Shown piece after piece: positions 49,601 through 59,307 of a stretch of 64,000 nucleotides of DNA. This DNA is from Schistosoma mansoni. Lineage: Eukaryota; Platyhelminthes; Trematoda; Strigeidida; Schistosomatidae. The translations under genes were made by a program, and so were the position numbers. The notes below the pieces were generated by a model. The model saw nothing but the letters and a program-made list of their open reading frames with translations, did no database searches and was not told the origin of the DNA. Location of the stretch: the NCBI RefSeq assembly GCF_000237925.1, contig NC_031495.1, positions 55,036,108-55,100,107 on the forward strand, in the 5' to 3' direction. Within the stretch, counting starts at the first letter, position 1; each line of letters opens with the position of its first letter.

Positions 49601-52105
49601 ATCGAAGAAATCTGCATGGCCATCAGACAAATCAAGAGTGGGAAAACAGCAGGACCTGACAATATACCAGCTGAAGCAGTGAAGTCAGACATAGAAGTAA
49701 CTGCAAACTTTCTGTTCAGAAAGATGCGGAAAGAGGAACGAATGGAGAGAAGGATACATCATCAAGATACCAAAGAAAGGAGATCTGAGCAAGTGTGAGA
49801 ACTATAGAGGCATCACACTACTATCGATACCAGCAAAAATGTTCGAGTGTTGTTGAATCAGATGAAAAATTCAGTAGACACCCAGCTTCCAGATCCATAG
49901 GCCGGATTTCATAAGGATCGGTTGTGCATAGACCAAATCGCGACACTACGCATCATCGTTGAACAATCAACAGCCCACAGTGGGAGAGAACAGACCAGCT
50001 TCCAGCTGAAGAGGAAATTAGGAAAAGACGCTGGAAGTAGATAGAACATATATTGCCGAAATAACCTAACAACATCATGAGGCAAGCGCTAACTTGAAAT
50101 CACGAAGGGAAAACGAAAAGAGGAAGACTAAAGAACACACTGCATCGGGAATTGGAAACAGACATGAAAAGGATGAATAGCAAATGGAAAGGATTGTCCA
50201 GGACAGAGTTGGATGGAGGATGATGATGGGCGGCCTGTGCTCTTTGACGAGGGATGACAGGCGTAAGCAATTAAATAAGACATGATAATGATTATCCATG
50301 GTGAACTAGAATTCGTAATTTCTAAAACAGATTCGTAGAAAATAAACCCCACAATTTTTGTATCCACAGATTGACTACTAGAAAAGCGAGTAGGTAGTAT
50401 ATATATATATATATTTAGGTGTTGTTTTGCTGTCCGGTGGATTCAATGGAGTTGGCTGCTCACGAGTTTCTCAAAGTTCTCTTCCCACCTTTTCCTTTGT
50501 TCTCGTATCTCAGTGATTGGCTTTCCTTCTTTGTCCTTGACCGGCCTCTCTGGTTTATTATATTAGCCTGCCAGTTTCTTCGTTGTGTCATATAGTTGCA
50601 TCATATTTTTTCTCTTGCAGCGTTTTCCGCTGTCATTGCCAGGTCTTCCATGTACTTCTGCTTTTCTTAGCTTACTTGTTTGCTCTTGTGTATTCAGCTT
50701 GTGCCTTGACTTTGTCTGTTTTTGTTCGGCTGTTGTTAACTGCTGTCTTTTTGTTGTTCCTTTCTTGAATCTTGTCTATGGTTTTTGATAGAGATCTATT
50801 GCTCAGTTCCATACTTGTTCAATTAACATTTTTATTCCTACTTCACTATCTGCAATAATTAGAAGACTATGTAATTTTGTTTCAGTTTTGGTTTTATATC
50901 CGTTGACTTACAAATCGATCGTCATTTTTAAAGAAAATATTCAAATACATAGTCAAGTTGATCCACCATTATTTGTTTGGGATTGATTTTATTCCCAATC
51001 ATTAAACATATATTGTTCCAGAGACAACGAGGAACTGATTGCAGGGAAATGCTTTTTCGCTTAAATTATCTGAGAAGGTCGTATGCTGTAAATTAACACT
51101 AGACGAACTGAGTAATGAGAAATGTGCGGTGTGCATAGTTAAGTTATTTCTCGTAGATGACCATCGTCTACCGTTAAATAAAAATTTGCAGAACGGATGA
51201 TCTTGTTTTGTGCACGTGCTAATTAATTAAAACGACTTTAGGAACAAAGCGCTTAGAAATGCTCAGACATGACCATTGTCAACCATTAATCAAGACATAC
51301 GTAAACATGTATTTGGAGGTGAGAATTGATTAATCTATGTGAGATAACTGTAGTTTTGCCCTACTGACTACGAAACCACTTTTAAACAAAAACAAGAATC
51401 ATAAACGGCTTTTAAAATGTACAATTCGCAGTGCGTAGCAGTAGCCAAATATTATTATGACATTTAGCAGTGATTATCATTAGAACGACCCATGCTGTGC
51501 GGTCCATCTTCGAATTGCCAAACAAACATTTAAATAATAATCGTCATCCAAACGAAACTTAAATAGAACAACCAACCCTCCAAATGACATATTCAAGGAG
51601 AAAATTAGGCGCAATAAACTAACTGTATTTCTAAGGATAAATTGAGAGAGGGATGAATAATGCAAAGAAATATTGCAGCTGAACGATAAGACCAAAATGT
51701 TTTAAATGCGCAGGAATCTATAGAATGCTCTTAATTTTGATTAATACGGTAAGAACTCTATACTAAGGGGTTGACGCACACCTAATGACAGCACGCCGAA
51801 GGCAACTCCAACCATATAATAGTGGAATAAACGATTCAGTAAATTTTACCATCTAGGGAGTAAAATTTAATCGATCTGAAATCATAAAGTGAAACATGTT
51901 GACAAGATCGACAAAATTAAAGGTAAAGACAAGAGTGGAATCGCAAAACATCCGGATCGCTTACTTCAGATCCCGAATCGTCAATGACTAATGGAAAGTC
52001 AGTGATCAATTCACTGGGTGTATATATGACTAACATGAGCGTATATAATTTTCGGTTGACCCACTGAGAGGAGAACGGACTATATTCACATTTTGAAACG
52101 GACAT
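33903..52105 (-). CDS. NUDT1: 8-oxo-dGTPase-like Nudix hydrolase (MTH1/NUDT1 family), four exons
   Basis: Joining exons 52105-51965, 46844-46608, 38591-38202 and 34061-33903 gives a 308-residue frame; every junction is phase 0. MTH1 enzymes hydrolyse oxidised purine triphosphates such as 8-oxo-dGTP, keeping them out of DNA. Visible hallmarks: first strand [11 protein letters not shown] (19-29), [13 protein letters not shown] (70-82), the Nudix signature core RELNEESGL (96-104), VHVF (130-133), EMHPAWF and MWPDD (181-185), which corresponds to human W117, D119 and D120 that read the 8-oxo base. Odd points: a roughly 25-residue insert after the first strand, one extra residue in the Nudix box with the first glutamate replaced, and a C-terminal extension. 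The protein is about twice the usual 156 residues. Introns of 5.1, 8.0 and 4.1 kb hold repeats. The last exon is the least certain. Confidence 0.75.
34440..34830 (+). mobile_element. SR2-like 3' end with an LTR-like fossil inserted
   Basis: The SR2 end 'gggaaggattgctcaggaca' to 'ctccacaagaggtaatag' (34440-34530) resumes at 'taggtgtaagtaaataggta' (34807-34830). Between them lies a family B LTR-like segment on the minus strand (about 34535-34806, with 'ctacttatgtcgatataagt' at its far end). The LTR-like piece is therefore younger than the SR2 copy. The whole sits in the third intron of the Nudix gene. Confidence 0.55.
35196..35692 (-). repeat. R480 interspersed repeat, copy 2 (most complete)
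   Basis: About 497 bp from 'ccctggtacggccgagagtg' (minus strand) to the AATAAATAAA-like end at 35196. It contains the middle part lacking in copy 1, including a run of nine or ten C/G near 35330. The antisense open frame ([20 protein letters not shown]) is almost identical to copy 1. It lies in intron 3 of the Nudix gene, on the same strand. Confidence 0.8.
35911..35966 (-). repeat. SINE-H2 3' tail fragment
   Basis: 'atcagaaggagttctgtgga' through 'agttgagatcatgag' is the reverse complement of the SINE-H2 tail and terminus. The rest of the element is absent, so this is a strongly 5'-truncated copy on the minus strand. Confidence 0.6.
36560..36630 (-). repeat. SINE-H2 remnant
   Basis: 'tatgggactcttcagcagtg', a reduced 'gtggtct' stretch and 'ggctcatgatctcaattac' preserve pieces of the hammerhead and tail on the minus strand. 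Heavily decayed. Confidence 0.4.
36631..37094. other. Nudix intron 3, no further feature
   Basis: AT-rich intronic DNA with a short AAT-rich run near 36780-36830. Confidence 0.5.
37095..37225 (-). repeat. Smα-like SINE, partial
   Basis: On the minus strand: box B-like 'agattcgagtctcagtg', 'ttaatatcaacacgggtgc', hammerhead core CUGACGA…GAAA and 'tggattccactgctagtc'. Core bases are kept, but the stem I strand next to the core does not pair with the downstream strand, so cleavage is doubtful. Confidence 0.6.
37226..38201. other. Nudix intron 3, no further feature
   Basis: Intronic AT-rich DNA next to the exon 3 donor. A 63-codon ORF at 37248-37439 (-) has no domain. Confidence 0.45.
38202..38591 (-). 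CDS. NUDT1: NUDT1-like exon 3 (substrate recognition part)
   Basis: Codons 127-256. The acceptor is attattttctag and the donor GAT|gtaagt. The start [12 protein letters not shown] aligns with human LMDVHVFCTD, and EMHPAWF and MWPDDFLW align with EMRPCWF and MWPDDSYW. After WFHYLRL the sequence leaves the human protein and continues as an extension. If the donor is not used, the frame runs 14 more codons to a stop at 38157. Confidence 0.8.
38592..42177. other. Nudix intron 2, 3' half: no gene recognised
   Basis: AT-rich intron sequence with a (TA)n run at 40641-40677 and a C-run near 40870. The stretch 39990-40330 is slightly less AT-rich and could be an old element, but no family is recognisable. 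Confidence 0.45.
40641..40677. repeat. (TA)n microsatellite
   Basis: About 37 bp of uninterrupted TA repeats. Confidence 0.9.
42176..42615 (+). repeat. R480 interspersed repeat, copy 3
   Basis: It starts in the 'tatagcctctaccagggaag' part, so the first 60-80 bp are missing, and runs to 'ccaatacttatgtgtttaaa' plus 'taaataaa'. It lies in intron 2 of the Nudix gene in the opposite orientation to the gene. It is more diverged than copies 1 and 2. Confidence 0.75.
42934..43223 (-). repeat. Full-length Smα-like SINE with 8-bp target duplication
   Basis: On the minus strand: head 'ttagtattgtttgtttgaat', box A-like 'tagctgagtagataacgc', perfect box B 'gggttcgagcccc', 'gaacatcaactctgagatgc', hammerhead, and 'ctggccactatccatctttg'. 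Repeats 'acttcaca' at 42926-42933 and 43224-43231 flank it. About 290 bp. Confidence 0.8.
42959..43020 (-). ncRNA. Hammerhead-like motif (Smα), core position G8 changed
   Basis: Stem I, GAAA and the GUC cleavage triplet are well kept, but the first core half reads CUGACUA, changing G8, the base whose ribose acts in catalysis. Likely inactive. Confidence 0.65.
43606..43673. repeat. (AAT)n microsatellite
   Basis: AAT repeats interrupted once by TGAT, followed by AAAT units. Such runs also terminate the LINE at 63285, so this may mark an old LINE end. Confidence 0.8.
43690..43839 (-). CDS. Candidate exon inside the Nudix intron, unrecognised
   Basis: An acceptor-like 'atggattttcag' precedes 49 codons and [20 protein letters not shown], then [16 protein letters not shown]. 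The phase would fit splicing from Nudix exon 2, which would give a shortened alternative protein, but the known MTH1 alignment passes directly from exon 2 to exon 3. No polyadenylation signal is seen close by. It may instead be an element remnant. Confidence 0.25.
   Translation of the reverse strand, partial: NKQSYPLTSINEVITLFILNNRQVFVVPIDHTGYFFFPKISKKNVLAHL
44415..44648 (-). other. ORF of 77 codons, unrecognised
   Basis: [28 protein letters not shown], then [17 protein letters not shown]. The composition is balanced, with few of the F/I/K/N runs seen in random AT-rich ORFs, so it may be a decayed coding segment of an element or a host exon. No splice sites or domain could be confirmed. Confidence 0.25.
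46608..46844 (-). CDS. NUDT1: NUDT1-like exon 2 (Nudix box)
   Basis: Codons 48-126. The acceptor is gtccttctag and the donor GAG|gtatgt. It carries [12 protein letters not shown], the glycine-rich [10 protein letters not shown] and the Nudix motif with the metal-binding glutamates E97, E100 and E101. Compared with human MTH1 the stretch between GGKV and REL is one residue longer and lacks the conserved first glutamate. Confidence 0.85.
46845..49484. other. Nudix intron 1, 3' part: no feature recognised
   Basis: Intronic DNA without supportable genes or repeats. Confidence 0.5.
49485..50275 (+). mobile_element. SR2-like (RTE) LINE, internally deleted and decayed
   Basis: It starts at the linker before the reverse transcriptase ([27 protein letters not shown]), continues with [20 protein letters not shown], the [11 protein letters not shown] region, AGFHKDR and [13 protein letters not shown], then jumps at about 49970 to '[11 protein letters not shown]' and the C-terminal end. 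The catalytic xADD block is missing, and stops and frame changes are frequent. It ends 'gatgacaggcgtaagcaatt'. It is antisense to the Nudix gene within intron 1. Confidence 0.8.
50276..51964. other. Nudix intron 1, 5' part: no feature recognised
   Basis: It has a short (TA)n run at 50397-50415. A block at 50415-50800 is less AT-rich and T/C-rich on the plus strand, with two overlapping hydrophobic ORFs (50583-50788) that look like composition effects. Nothing else is supportable. Confidence 0.4.
51965..52105 (-). CDS. NUDT1: NUDT1-like exon 1 (start codon)
   Basis: Codons 1-47, from [10 protein letters not shown] to IDDSGSE. The ATG follows an acceptor-like tttatttgtag with no base between, and the donor is GAA|gtaagc. 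The segment [12 protein letters not shown] aligns with the human SRLYTLVLVL strand that opens the MTH1 fold. The directly abutting acceptor implies either an upstream 5' untranslated exon or spliced-leader trans-splicing. Confidence 0.75.
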
Positions 52106-53019
52106 CTACAAATAAATGTAAAAAAATTGTTGCACGGAGCTAGCAAAACAATAGGGATTTGAAACGGATTTCCTCAAGGGGGATTGTCCGAAGTATGGAA
52201 CAACAATTCACATCCAAACGCTTTCTTCCCTTGAAGAACAAATACTTTTCCATAGATAACTGACATCTGATTTGCTTTAGGTGATCTTTCTAGAACTAAC
52301 ATTATTATCGACCCAGATCCTATCAGTTAATTAATCTGGTAGATCTATTACATTAGAAATAATGTTCGGAAAGAAAACTGGGGCTATTCGAACAGTTAAG
52401 TAAAGTGAATTTATCTTTCGAAAAACACAAGCATATCGTACAGACAAGTTACATAAAATAGGACTCTTGCTTAAATATAATGCATAGAATAAATGCTGAC
52501 AAGTCACACTGAAATATTAAGGATCCACACAACTGCTAGCATTGAAGCAATCAGTACATCACTAACTAATCATGTAGAAATGACGAAATGCACTGAATAC
52601 GGAAAACTGAGGAAATTTCGTTAATACTAAGGACAAATTTACAGGATAGTGTAAACGTAGAGATGATTCAAATAGTAATTGATGAACACGATATTTTGAA
52701 ATAAAGTTTAACACACTCCCAGTACGGACGACAATGACCTGAAGAAAAAGAATATGATCTTACAAGCCAATAACAATATTACCATCGGCGTAACATTATA
52801 TATTTACCAAAAAATTTCAAATGTCATGAGAAAATATGCTAGCTATTTAGTCTCTTTATTATTGCCTCTCATCCTCTATGTTTTCCATTCATATGAATGA
52901 CATTGTTTATCATTTGGGCATTAGTAATAGCAAATCTTCGATTTTGACGCGAAACTCATTTATACTTATGACTAGATAGCATTTCTGCATTACAGCTTAT
53001 GTCACCTGGTGATGAGAAC
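52106..53019. other. Upstream region of the Nudix gene
   Basis: About 0.9 kb between exon 1 and a LINE. An acceptor-like polypyrimidine and TAG directly abut the start codon. No TATA box or 5' exon could be assigned with confidence. Confidence 0.4.
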
Positions 53020-55968
53020 TCCAACTCTAACTCCTAACCTTAATTTCTAACTCCAAATCCTGATTTTGTTTTCTCGTTAACTCATAAACCTCTTTCTACC
53101 GTGGTAGGAAAATTTTGCCAAGGTCACTCTAGGGGCATTCAGTCTTCAGTAATAAGTAAAGGAGTTCTATTGAGTTGTTTTAATCCTTTAAGCTTGTTAC
53201 ACTGTGGAGGTCCAATCTCGTCTTCAATATATCAACAGAAGGTGCTGATATTACGTGTTCTGGTAGAGAATTCCAGTAATTCACTACTCGGTGCGAGAAA
53301 CGAAACTCCAGACGTAGACGATTTGATCTCGGTTTTTGGACTTTCTTCGAATGTCCTCTCAAATGTTCAGCTGTAGATGGAAGGAAAAGATAGGACATGT
53401 TAGTACCAAGGTCATCGTTCAGGATACGATATGCCAATATTAGATCACCCCGTATTCGCCGGTAACATAACGGAAATAAGTTGAGGTGTCTGTCTGTCTT
53501 CATAATATAGGCCAGATAGACCTTTTACCATTTTTTTCCCGCGGAGTTGAACTCGTTCCAACACATCCGCTTCATATTTGAAACAACTCGCTGCTTGAAT
53601 CCCATATTCCAAATGTGGTCGTACGAAAGTTGGGTATAATAATCTAAACATTTCCTCATCCAGATACCGGAAAGATCTACGAATAGACCATAATACCCTA
53701 TAGCCTTTTGCAGCAGCAGCAGCCTTACAGTGGCTAGTCGTTTTGAGATCATTGCTTAGTATGACTCCTAAATCTTTATAGTTTCTTACTTTTGGTAACA
53801 CAAATCCACATATTGTGTAGTAATAAGAATCATCATAGCTATTTAGTTGCATCACTACACTTTCGTTACGATTACCTTCCAGTGACCACCCGTTCATCCA
53901 TGCCACTAATGAGTTTAGATCTTCCTGTAATACTATTCTGTCTGACATGCTATATATAGGTCTCCAAATCTTTATGTCATCGGCGAATAGTAGGACGGAT
54001 GACTTACCTACAGTTGGTAATTCATTTAAATGAAGTAAAAAGAGAAGATTACCGAGACCTGTGCCTTGGGGGACTCTACTTTTTACTGTTTCCCACGATG
54101 AGGGAGCTCCATTTAGTTATACTCCTGGTCTCCTGTCATGTAGAAAGTCTCTTATCCAGTCTATGACTGCATAACGAATTCCAAAACTTTCCAGTTTTAA
54201 TTAAGGACCAGAATGGGAAACCTTATGAAGGCTTTACTTAGATCTATGAAGATCACATCTAGGGGAATACTGCGATCTTTAGCTTCAGCCCGATCTCCTG
54301 CAGTGAGATTTGTCAAACATGATAGGCCTTTCCGAAAACCATGTTGTTCCTTGGATAAAAGATTATGTCCATCCACATAGTTTATAACAGTCATCCTAAT
54401 AATTTTTTCCATCAGTTTTACGACTGCACTAGTTAAGCTGACGGGCCGATAGTTACTAACTAAATCTCTACTCCCAGCCTTATACACCGGACTGATTATC
54501 GCTTCTTTCCAGTCTCTTGGCAATCTGGACTGCCGCAGGGACATATCAAACAGTATCGTTAAAGGTTCAGCAATTACATCTGATAGAGCTTTCATAATCC
54601 TAGGATGAATATCATCAGGACCACCAGACTTATCAGGTTTGAGATACTGAAGTAGCCTTAAAGCAGTATCTTTCGTATTAATTACAGGGTCCATCAACAA
54701 GATGCTACAATCGCAGTGAATAGGTGGTCGGTCCTCATTATTGGTAGGAAAGACTTTACTGAAATATTCCGATGAAGCTTCGGCTTTTTCGTATCATTTC
54801 TTGCCGAAATTAACGGATTTTCTTGTATCAAAAGTGGTGGGATTCCATCACCTCTCTGAGTTCGTCTCTTTATATACGAGAATAAACGTTTCGGACTATA
54901 TTTACAATCCCTAACCAATTGTTTTTCGTATGACCGTCTAGTCCTACTAATTAACGCTTTACAAGTATTTCTAATCTTACAATAACTGGATCTGTACTGT
55001 TCTAAGCCAGTAGAGATGAACATATTCCAATGCTTTTTCCTAAGCCTAAGAAGTTTCTTGACTTGTTTATTTATCCATGATGGACTATTATTCGGTCTAC
55101 GTGGTACCAAGTATGATATGAACGGGGAAGTGACTGCACTAAACTTGCCTTTAAATATAGACCACGCCTTTTCAACTGATGAGCTAATATCTACTGACCA
55201 ATCTATCCTAGCAGCACACTCCTGAATGGTTGGTATGTTAGCTCTCCATATGTTTTGGCGAGGCTTAATCTGATCGTAAATCACGTCGTTAGCTCTAAAC
55301 GTGAATGATAAAACAGCGTGATCACTATTTACTAACGGGGAAAGAATACTTAGGTTGAAAATATCCTCAGTCTCATGAGTGATTACCAAGTCCAACAGAG
55401 AAGAACCTTGGTTTACACCAAAACGTGTAGGTTTGGATACATGTTGTACTAATGCATGTTCCATTACTGTTTCCAAGAGCCTGCTATCAAATGAGTTTAT
55501 AGAGCATTTCGTGGTCATCTCAGTCCAACTAATGTCAGGTGCATTAAAGTCTCCTAATATCAAGCACTGTTATTCGCACTCCATAACCGAATGTGCTCTA
55601 AAATAAAGTCATCAGCCAAGCAGACTGGGCTGCGATAGATGACACCGAGTAAAAATGTACAACATCCGATAGTGAGCTCACAGCTTATGACTTCACTAGT
55701 TCCACTTTCATGGTATTCGCAAACAGCGGAGCGGATACTTATATTATTGGCTATGTATAGAAGGACTCCACCTCCTTTCCTGCATCTATGCCTATCACTT
55801 CTTAAACAATGGTATCCGGATAATTCTGGGGTAATATCGAAGTCATGGACTAACCAAGTTTCAGTCACAGCTACAATGAGTGGCTTTAATTTGTCCACTA
55901 ATGCTCCTAGTTCGTAGAATTTATGTCTTAGACTACGAGCGTTGACATATAAAACTCCTAGGGAGAAC
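53020..55968 (-). mobile_element. CR1-type LINE, nearly complete pol, broken frame
   Basis: On the minus strand: endonuclease from LGVLYVNARSLRHK through VAVTETWL, GGVLLYI, GVIYRSP, ILGDFNAPDISW and NSDHAVLSF; then a linker (SWINKQVKKLLRLRKKHWN); reverse transcriptase with SGGPDDIHPRIMK, SPVYKAGSRD, NYRPVSLTS, EQHGFRKGLSC, IFIDLSKAF and the catalytic LLFADDIKIW; then the thumb and C-terminus (RPHLEYGIQA, YYEDRQT, SVTSLKD). ORF1 is not seen. The frame shifts at least four times (near 55560, 54700, 54200 and 53480), with a stop near 54117. The 3' end runs into degenerate 'ggttaggagttag' repeats. It resembles SR1-like CR1 elements. Confidence 0.85.
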
Positions 55969-56869
55969 TACTTATCACAAATTATGGTCTCACCATTGAA
56001 TGAAAACATAAAAATACTTTGCGTGTGGAAATAAAACACGGGAACTAAAATCCACCCACTCCAAATCTATCTTCAGCAAACAACGAAAGTGCAGTAAGGT
56101 TTGGTGATAACGGACTAAGATTGCTGGTATCTAATCTATAGCACTTTATATATAGACGTTCACTTGGAAGCAGAGGAGATCTGAAACAACAACACAACAG
56201 TCATGACCGGTAAATGCCTCTGAATTAAGAAAGCGGTATTTTGGCACGATAGATATGTTCTTAAAATCGAACAAAAAGGGAAACTTATTACTGTAGCTGT
56301 AAATAAATCCCCAGAATCAATAGCTCTGTAAGTGATCAACATTAGATGCTGACCTCATTAGTTTATATGGACTTGTTTAGCTGAAGGTTTTCGGTCATGC
56401 ATCCGCTACAGATCACGTTACAACATGGCGTGGGAAACATCTACGATCATTAGCCAGATTAGATCAATTGCTTCTCGATATATTGATAACGCATCAAATA
56501 TATCTTCCAACCTCTTCACTTCTGACTTCCGATTTTAGCTGGATGGGCACGATTCGATTATAGGTGTTACTAGTAAGGTGTTGTCAAACTACAATACTGA
56601 TGGTATCTTCATGATGTTTGTCTAGTCCGAGTAGTGAAATTGTTGTTATTGTGAGAGGTGTGAGTGTTATCTATCTTCCATCGATTGCAATGTCTATGAA
56701 TACGATGAACTATATAGTTTATATTTCTCAATGGATCGATCTTACTTGTGAAAGCTCGTCTTATGTATGCCAGGAGCAAAAGACTTCAAGGACACTGGCA
56801 TGTCACAATCTATCCACGATCCAGGTTACATCTGCTCGCGATTCTTTTTGCTTCCAGAAAAAGAGAACA
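55969..56869. other. Unassigned region between two LINEs
   Basis: Parts may be 5' untranslated LINE sequence. A plus-strand frame near 56750-56860 reads KARLMYARSKRLQGHW and then HVTIYPRSRLHLLAILFAS, less AT-biased than its surroundings, but I cannot assign it. Confidence 0.35.
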
Positions 56870-58290
56870 GGACGCCCTCGACCAATCCTGATGGCACCAC
56901 TTAGCGTGAAGTTTTACCACTCGGTAAGCCGAGGCAAACTGCCGGAAATTTGGAAGCTTGCTCACATCACATCAATTTTCAAAGCAGGTCGACGCAGTGA
57001 ACCCTCAAGCTACCGACCAGTGGCCCTTCTCTCCATACCTTATAAAATTATGGAGTCCCTAATATACGACGGTATACATGAATACTTATTATCCCTAAAG
57101 TTATTCTCATCCCTGCAGCATGGTTTCAGAAAGGGTCATCCTTGTGTGACCAACCTGCTGATTGCGGTGGATAGATGGACAACCATCCTTGATCGCAAGG
57201 GGAAGGTTGACGTCATTTACATTGATTTCTCAAAAGCTTTTGTTAGGGTCAACCACATATGTCTTATCAATAAGTTTAGACGACTGGGTATCAAATCCCC
57301 TCTGACTGACTGGCTCCCTTCATATCTAGAAAACTGACGTTTTAAGGTCAGGGTTAACTTCACTCTCTCTCAGGCTATGGAATGTTCGAGTGGGGTTTGC
57401 GGAGGATTTGACTCGACTTCAAAGTTGGGCAGACGACAACGGACTTACCTTCAAAACTTCAAAGTGTAAAGTAGTCCATCATTGACATGTTGCAGACTAT
57501 AGTTACAACTTAGGAAACTCTTCCCTAGAAGTTTCCCAAGTCGAAAAAGATTTAGGAGTGTTGGTACCCTACGACTTGAAGTCGTACGCTAACTGTGATA
57601 AAAACGCATTTCAAGCAAACCTTGTACTGGTAACATTGAAGCGCATTTTTGGCCTGTTTGATGGTAGAACTTTCCACATAATCTTCAACAGTTTTATTCA
57701 TCCCCACTTAGAGTGCGGATACATAGTATTTCTTCCCCCCCCCTCCAAAAGGATAAAGACACCCTGAAACGTATCCAACGTCGAGCCACGAAATCAGTTC
57801 GGAGACTCAAATTCCAAACTTATGAAGAGCACCTCCAATCACTTAACCTTTACCCGTTAGAGTACAGGCATCTTGGAGGTGACCTTCTTATGGCTTAGAG
57901 TATCCTTAACACTTCTGGTCATCCCCTTAAACATCTTAAGCTTAGTCACAACACTAACCTAAGGGGTAACACCCAAAAACTGGAGATCCAACATAGCAGA
58001 ACAGACTATAGACAAAACTTCTACTCCGTAAGAGTTGTCAAATGATGGAATTCGCTGCCGACTGAGCTAGTCCAAATGACTTCATAGGAGTCCTTTAAGA
58101 GGAAACTTGACCTATTCTTAAGGACTAAGGATTACATATTATTATGATTAACCAATTTCTTTTTTTCTCTATTATCGTTAATATACCTAGGTTCTTGCCT
58201 GGGGGTATTGGTGATCCACTGCTACTAGACACAGAGGCCCGTTAAGCGAAAGCTTCTTCTATTCCGTCCACAACTATTTGAACCATTTGA
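56870..58290 (+). mobile_element. CR1-type LINE (second family), catalytic block deleted
   Basis: The reverse transcriptase carries SRGKLPEIWKLAHIT, FKAGRRSEPSSYRPVALL, LQHGFRKGHPCVTNLL, VIYIDFSKAF and LGIKSPLTDWL. After QAMECSSGV at about 57395 it jumps to EDLTRLQSWADDNGLTF, losing roughly 50 residues that include the catalytic FADD. The C-terminal part (VSQVEKDLGVLV, FDGRTFHIIFNSF, LKRIQRRATKSVRRL, FKRKLDLFLRTKD) follows in several frames. The 3' untranslated end is 'cctaggttcttgcctggggg' to 'gtccacaactatttgaacca'. It is 5'-truncated, with no endonuclease. Confidence 0.8.
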
Positions 58291-58714
58291 AAATGGGGAG
58301 ATTGATAAGTTACGAAGCAACAATTGGTTCAATGTGTGTACTACAAGACATAAAAACCGAAATCGATGTTCTTCGCAATGAATTTGTGGTTTTAGTGCAG
58401 CAATAGAACACTTACATAATAGAAAACCTGATATTCATGCAAACCCTCAGCAATGGAAATACAAAATGACCGCCTATTGTCACGCCGTTCAAGGTCGTTA
58501 AAAAAGAGCGGCGGGGGCTTTGAAGGCTGACTGTTCTTTTTACCGTGCCTCGATCTTGGTATTGTTTTCGTGCTGTTTGTTATCTATAGCTACTCTTGAT
58601 AAATGTAAGCATACTTCTTGCGCCTGTCGGTTGGTCGTATCACCTTTCTAGTTTGTTTCCAACCGTCTTGTTATTCTGCACGTTTCTAAAGTACACAAAG
58701 TACTTAGCTAGTTC
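58291..58714. other. Unassigned spacer between duplicated LINE ends
   Basis: Contains a GC-rich 'aaagagcggcgggggctttg' and a stretch 'cttgcgcctgtcggttggtc' that may be LINE 5' sequence. No ORF. Confidence 0.35.
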
Positions 58715-58935
58715 AAGCGACTTCCCAAGAGTCTTTTAAGAGGAAACTTGACATAGTCTTAAGAGCTAAGGATAACATCTTACTATGGTTTACCATTTTT
58801 TTTCCTCTTTTGTCGTCAATATACCTAGGTTCCTGCCTGGAGGTATGGGTTATCCACTCCTTCTAGACACGGAAGCCCGTTAAGTGAAAGCTTCTTCTAT
58901 TTCGTCCACAACCATTTGAACCATTTCAGATAGAC
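58715..58935 (+). mobile_element. Second copy of the CR1-type LINE 3' end
   Basis: 'gagtcttttaagaggaaact' through 'atacctaggttcctgcctgg' to 'ccacaaccatttgaaccatt' repeats the end of the element at 58085-58290, about 630 bp further on and in the same orientation. A very short, strongly 5'-truncated insertion or a local duplication. Confidence 0.75.
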
Positions 58936-59307
58936 GCGATCCGTCACATGTAGTTTATGCTCTTTCATTTTCAGTAGTCTAGATTCGGGGTCGTAATGAA
59001 ATTTGGCTGTGGGTGTGTGAGTTTGTAGTTTGCTATACTCTCGTCTCAGTTAACTCTTCAATGAAGTTATTAGCCGAGCAACTGAGTTTTCAGTGTCATT
59101 TGGTAAATATGAGGTATAAACTCGGAATTTCCAGAGATGTTAGCCGTTTCGGATTATCATGAGACATCAAAGTCAGACTAGTGGAGTGTTTTATCAGGGA
59201 TTAAGATTGTACCATGATTCTAGGATTCTGCAGAATAATTCATCTCAGTTCGTTATGGAAAAACCCAACCCTTACGCCTATTGTCGATCACTTTTCTGGT
59301 ATTTGTA
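58936..59307. other. No feature recognised
   Basis: Mixed-composition DNA before an R480 copy. No gene could be supported. Confidence 0.4.

Noticed and set aside
50583-50788. Two overlapping hydrophobic ORFs
   Set aside because: T-rich composition effect within an intron; no start context, domain or splice sites.
54197-55563. Long minus-strand ORFs as host genes
   Set aside because: Endonuclease and reverse transcriptase motifs show they are parts of a CR1-type LINE.
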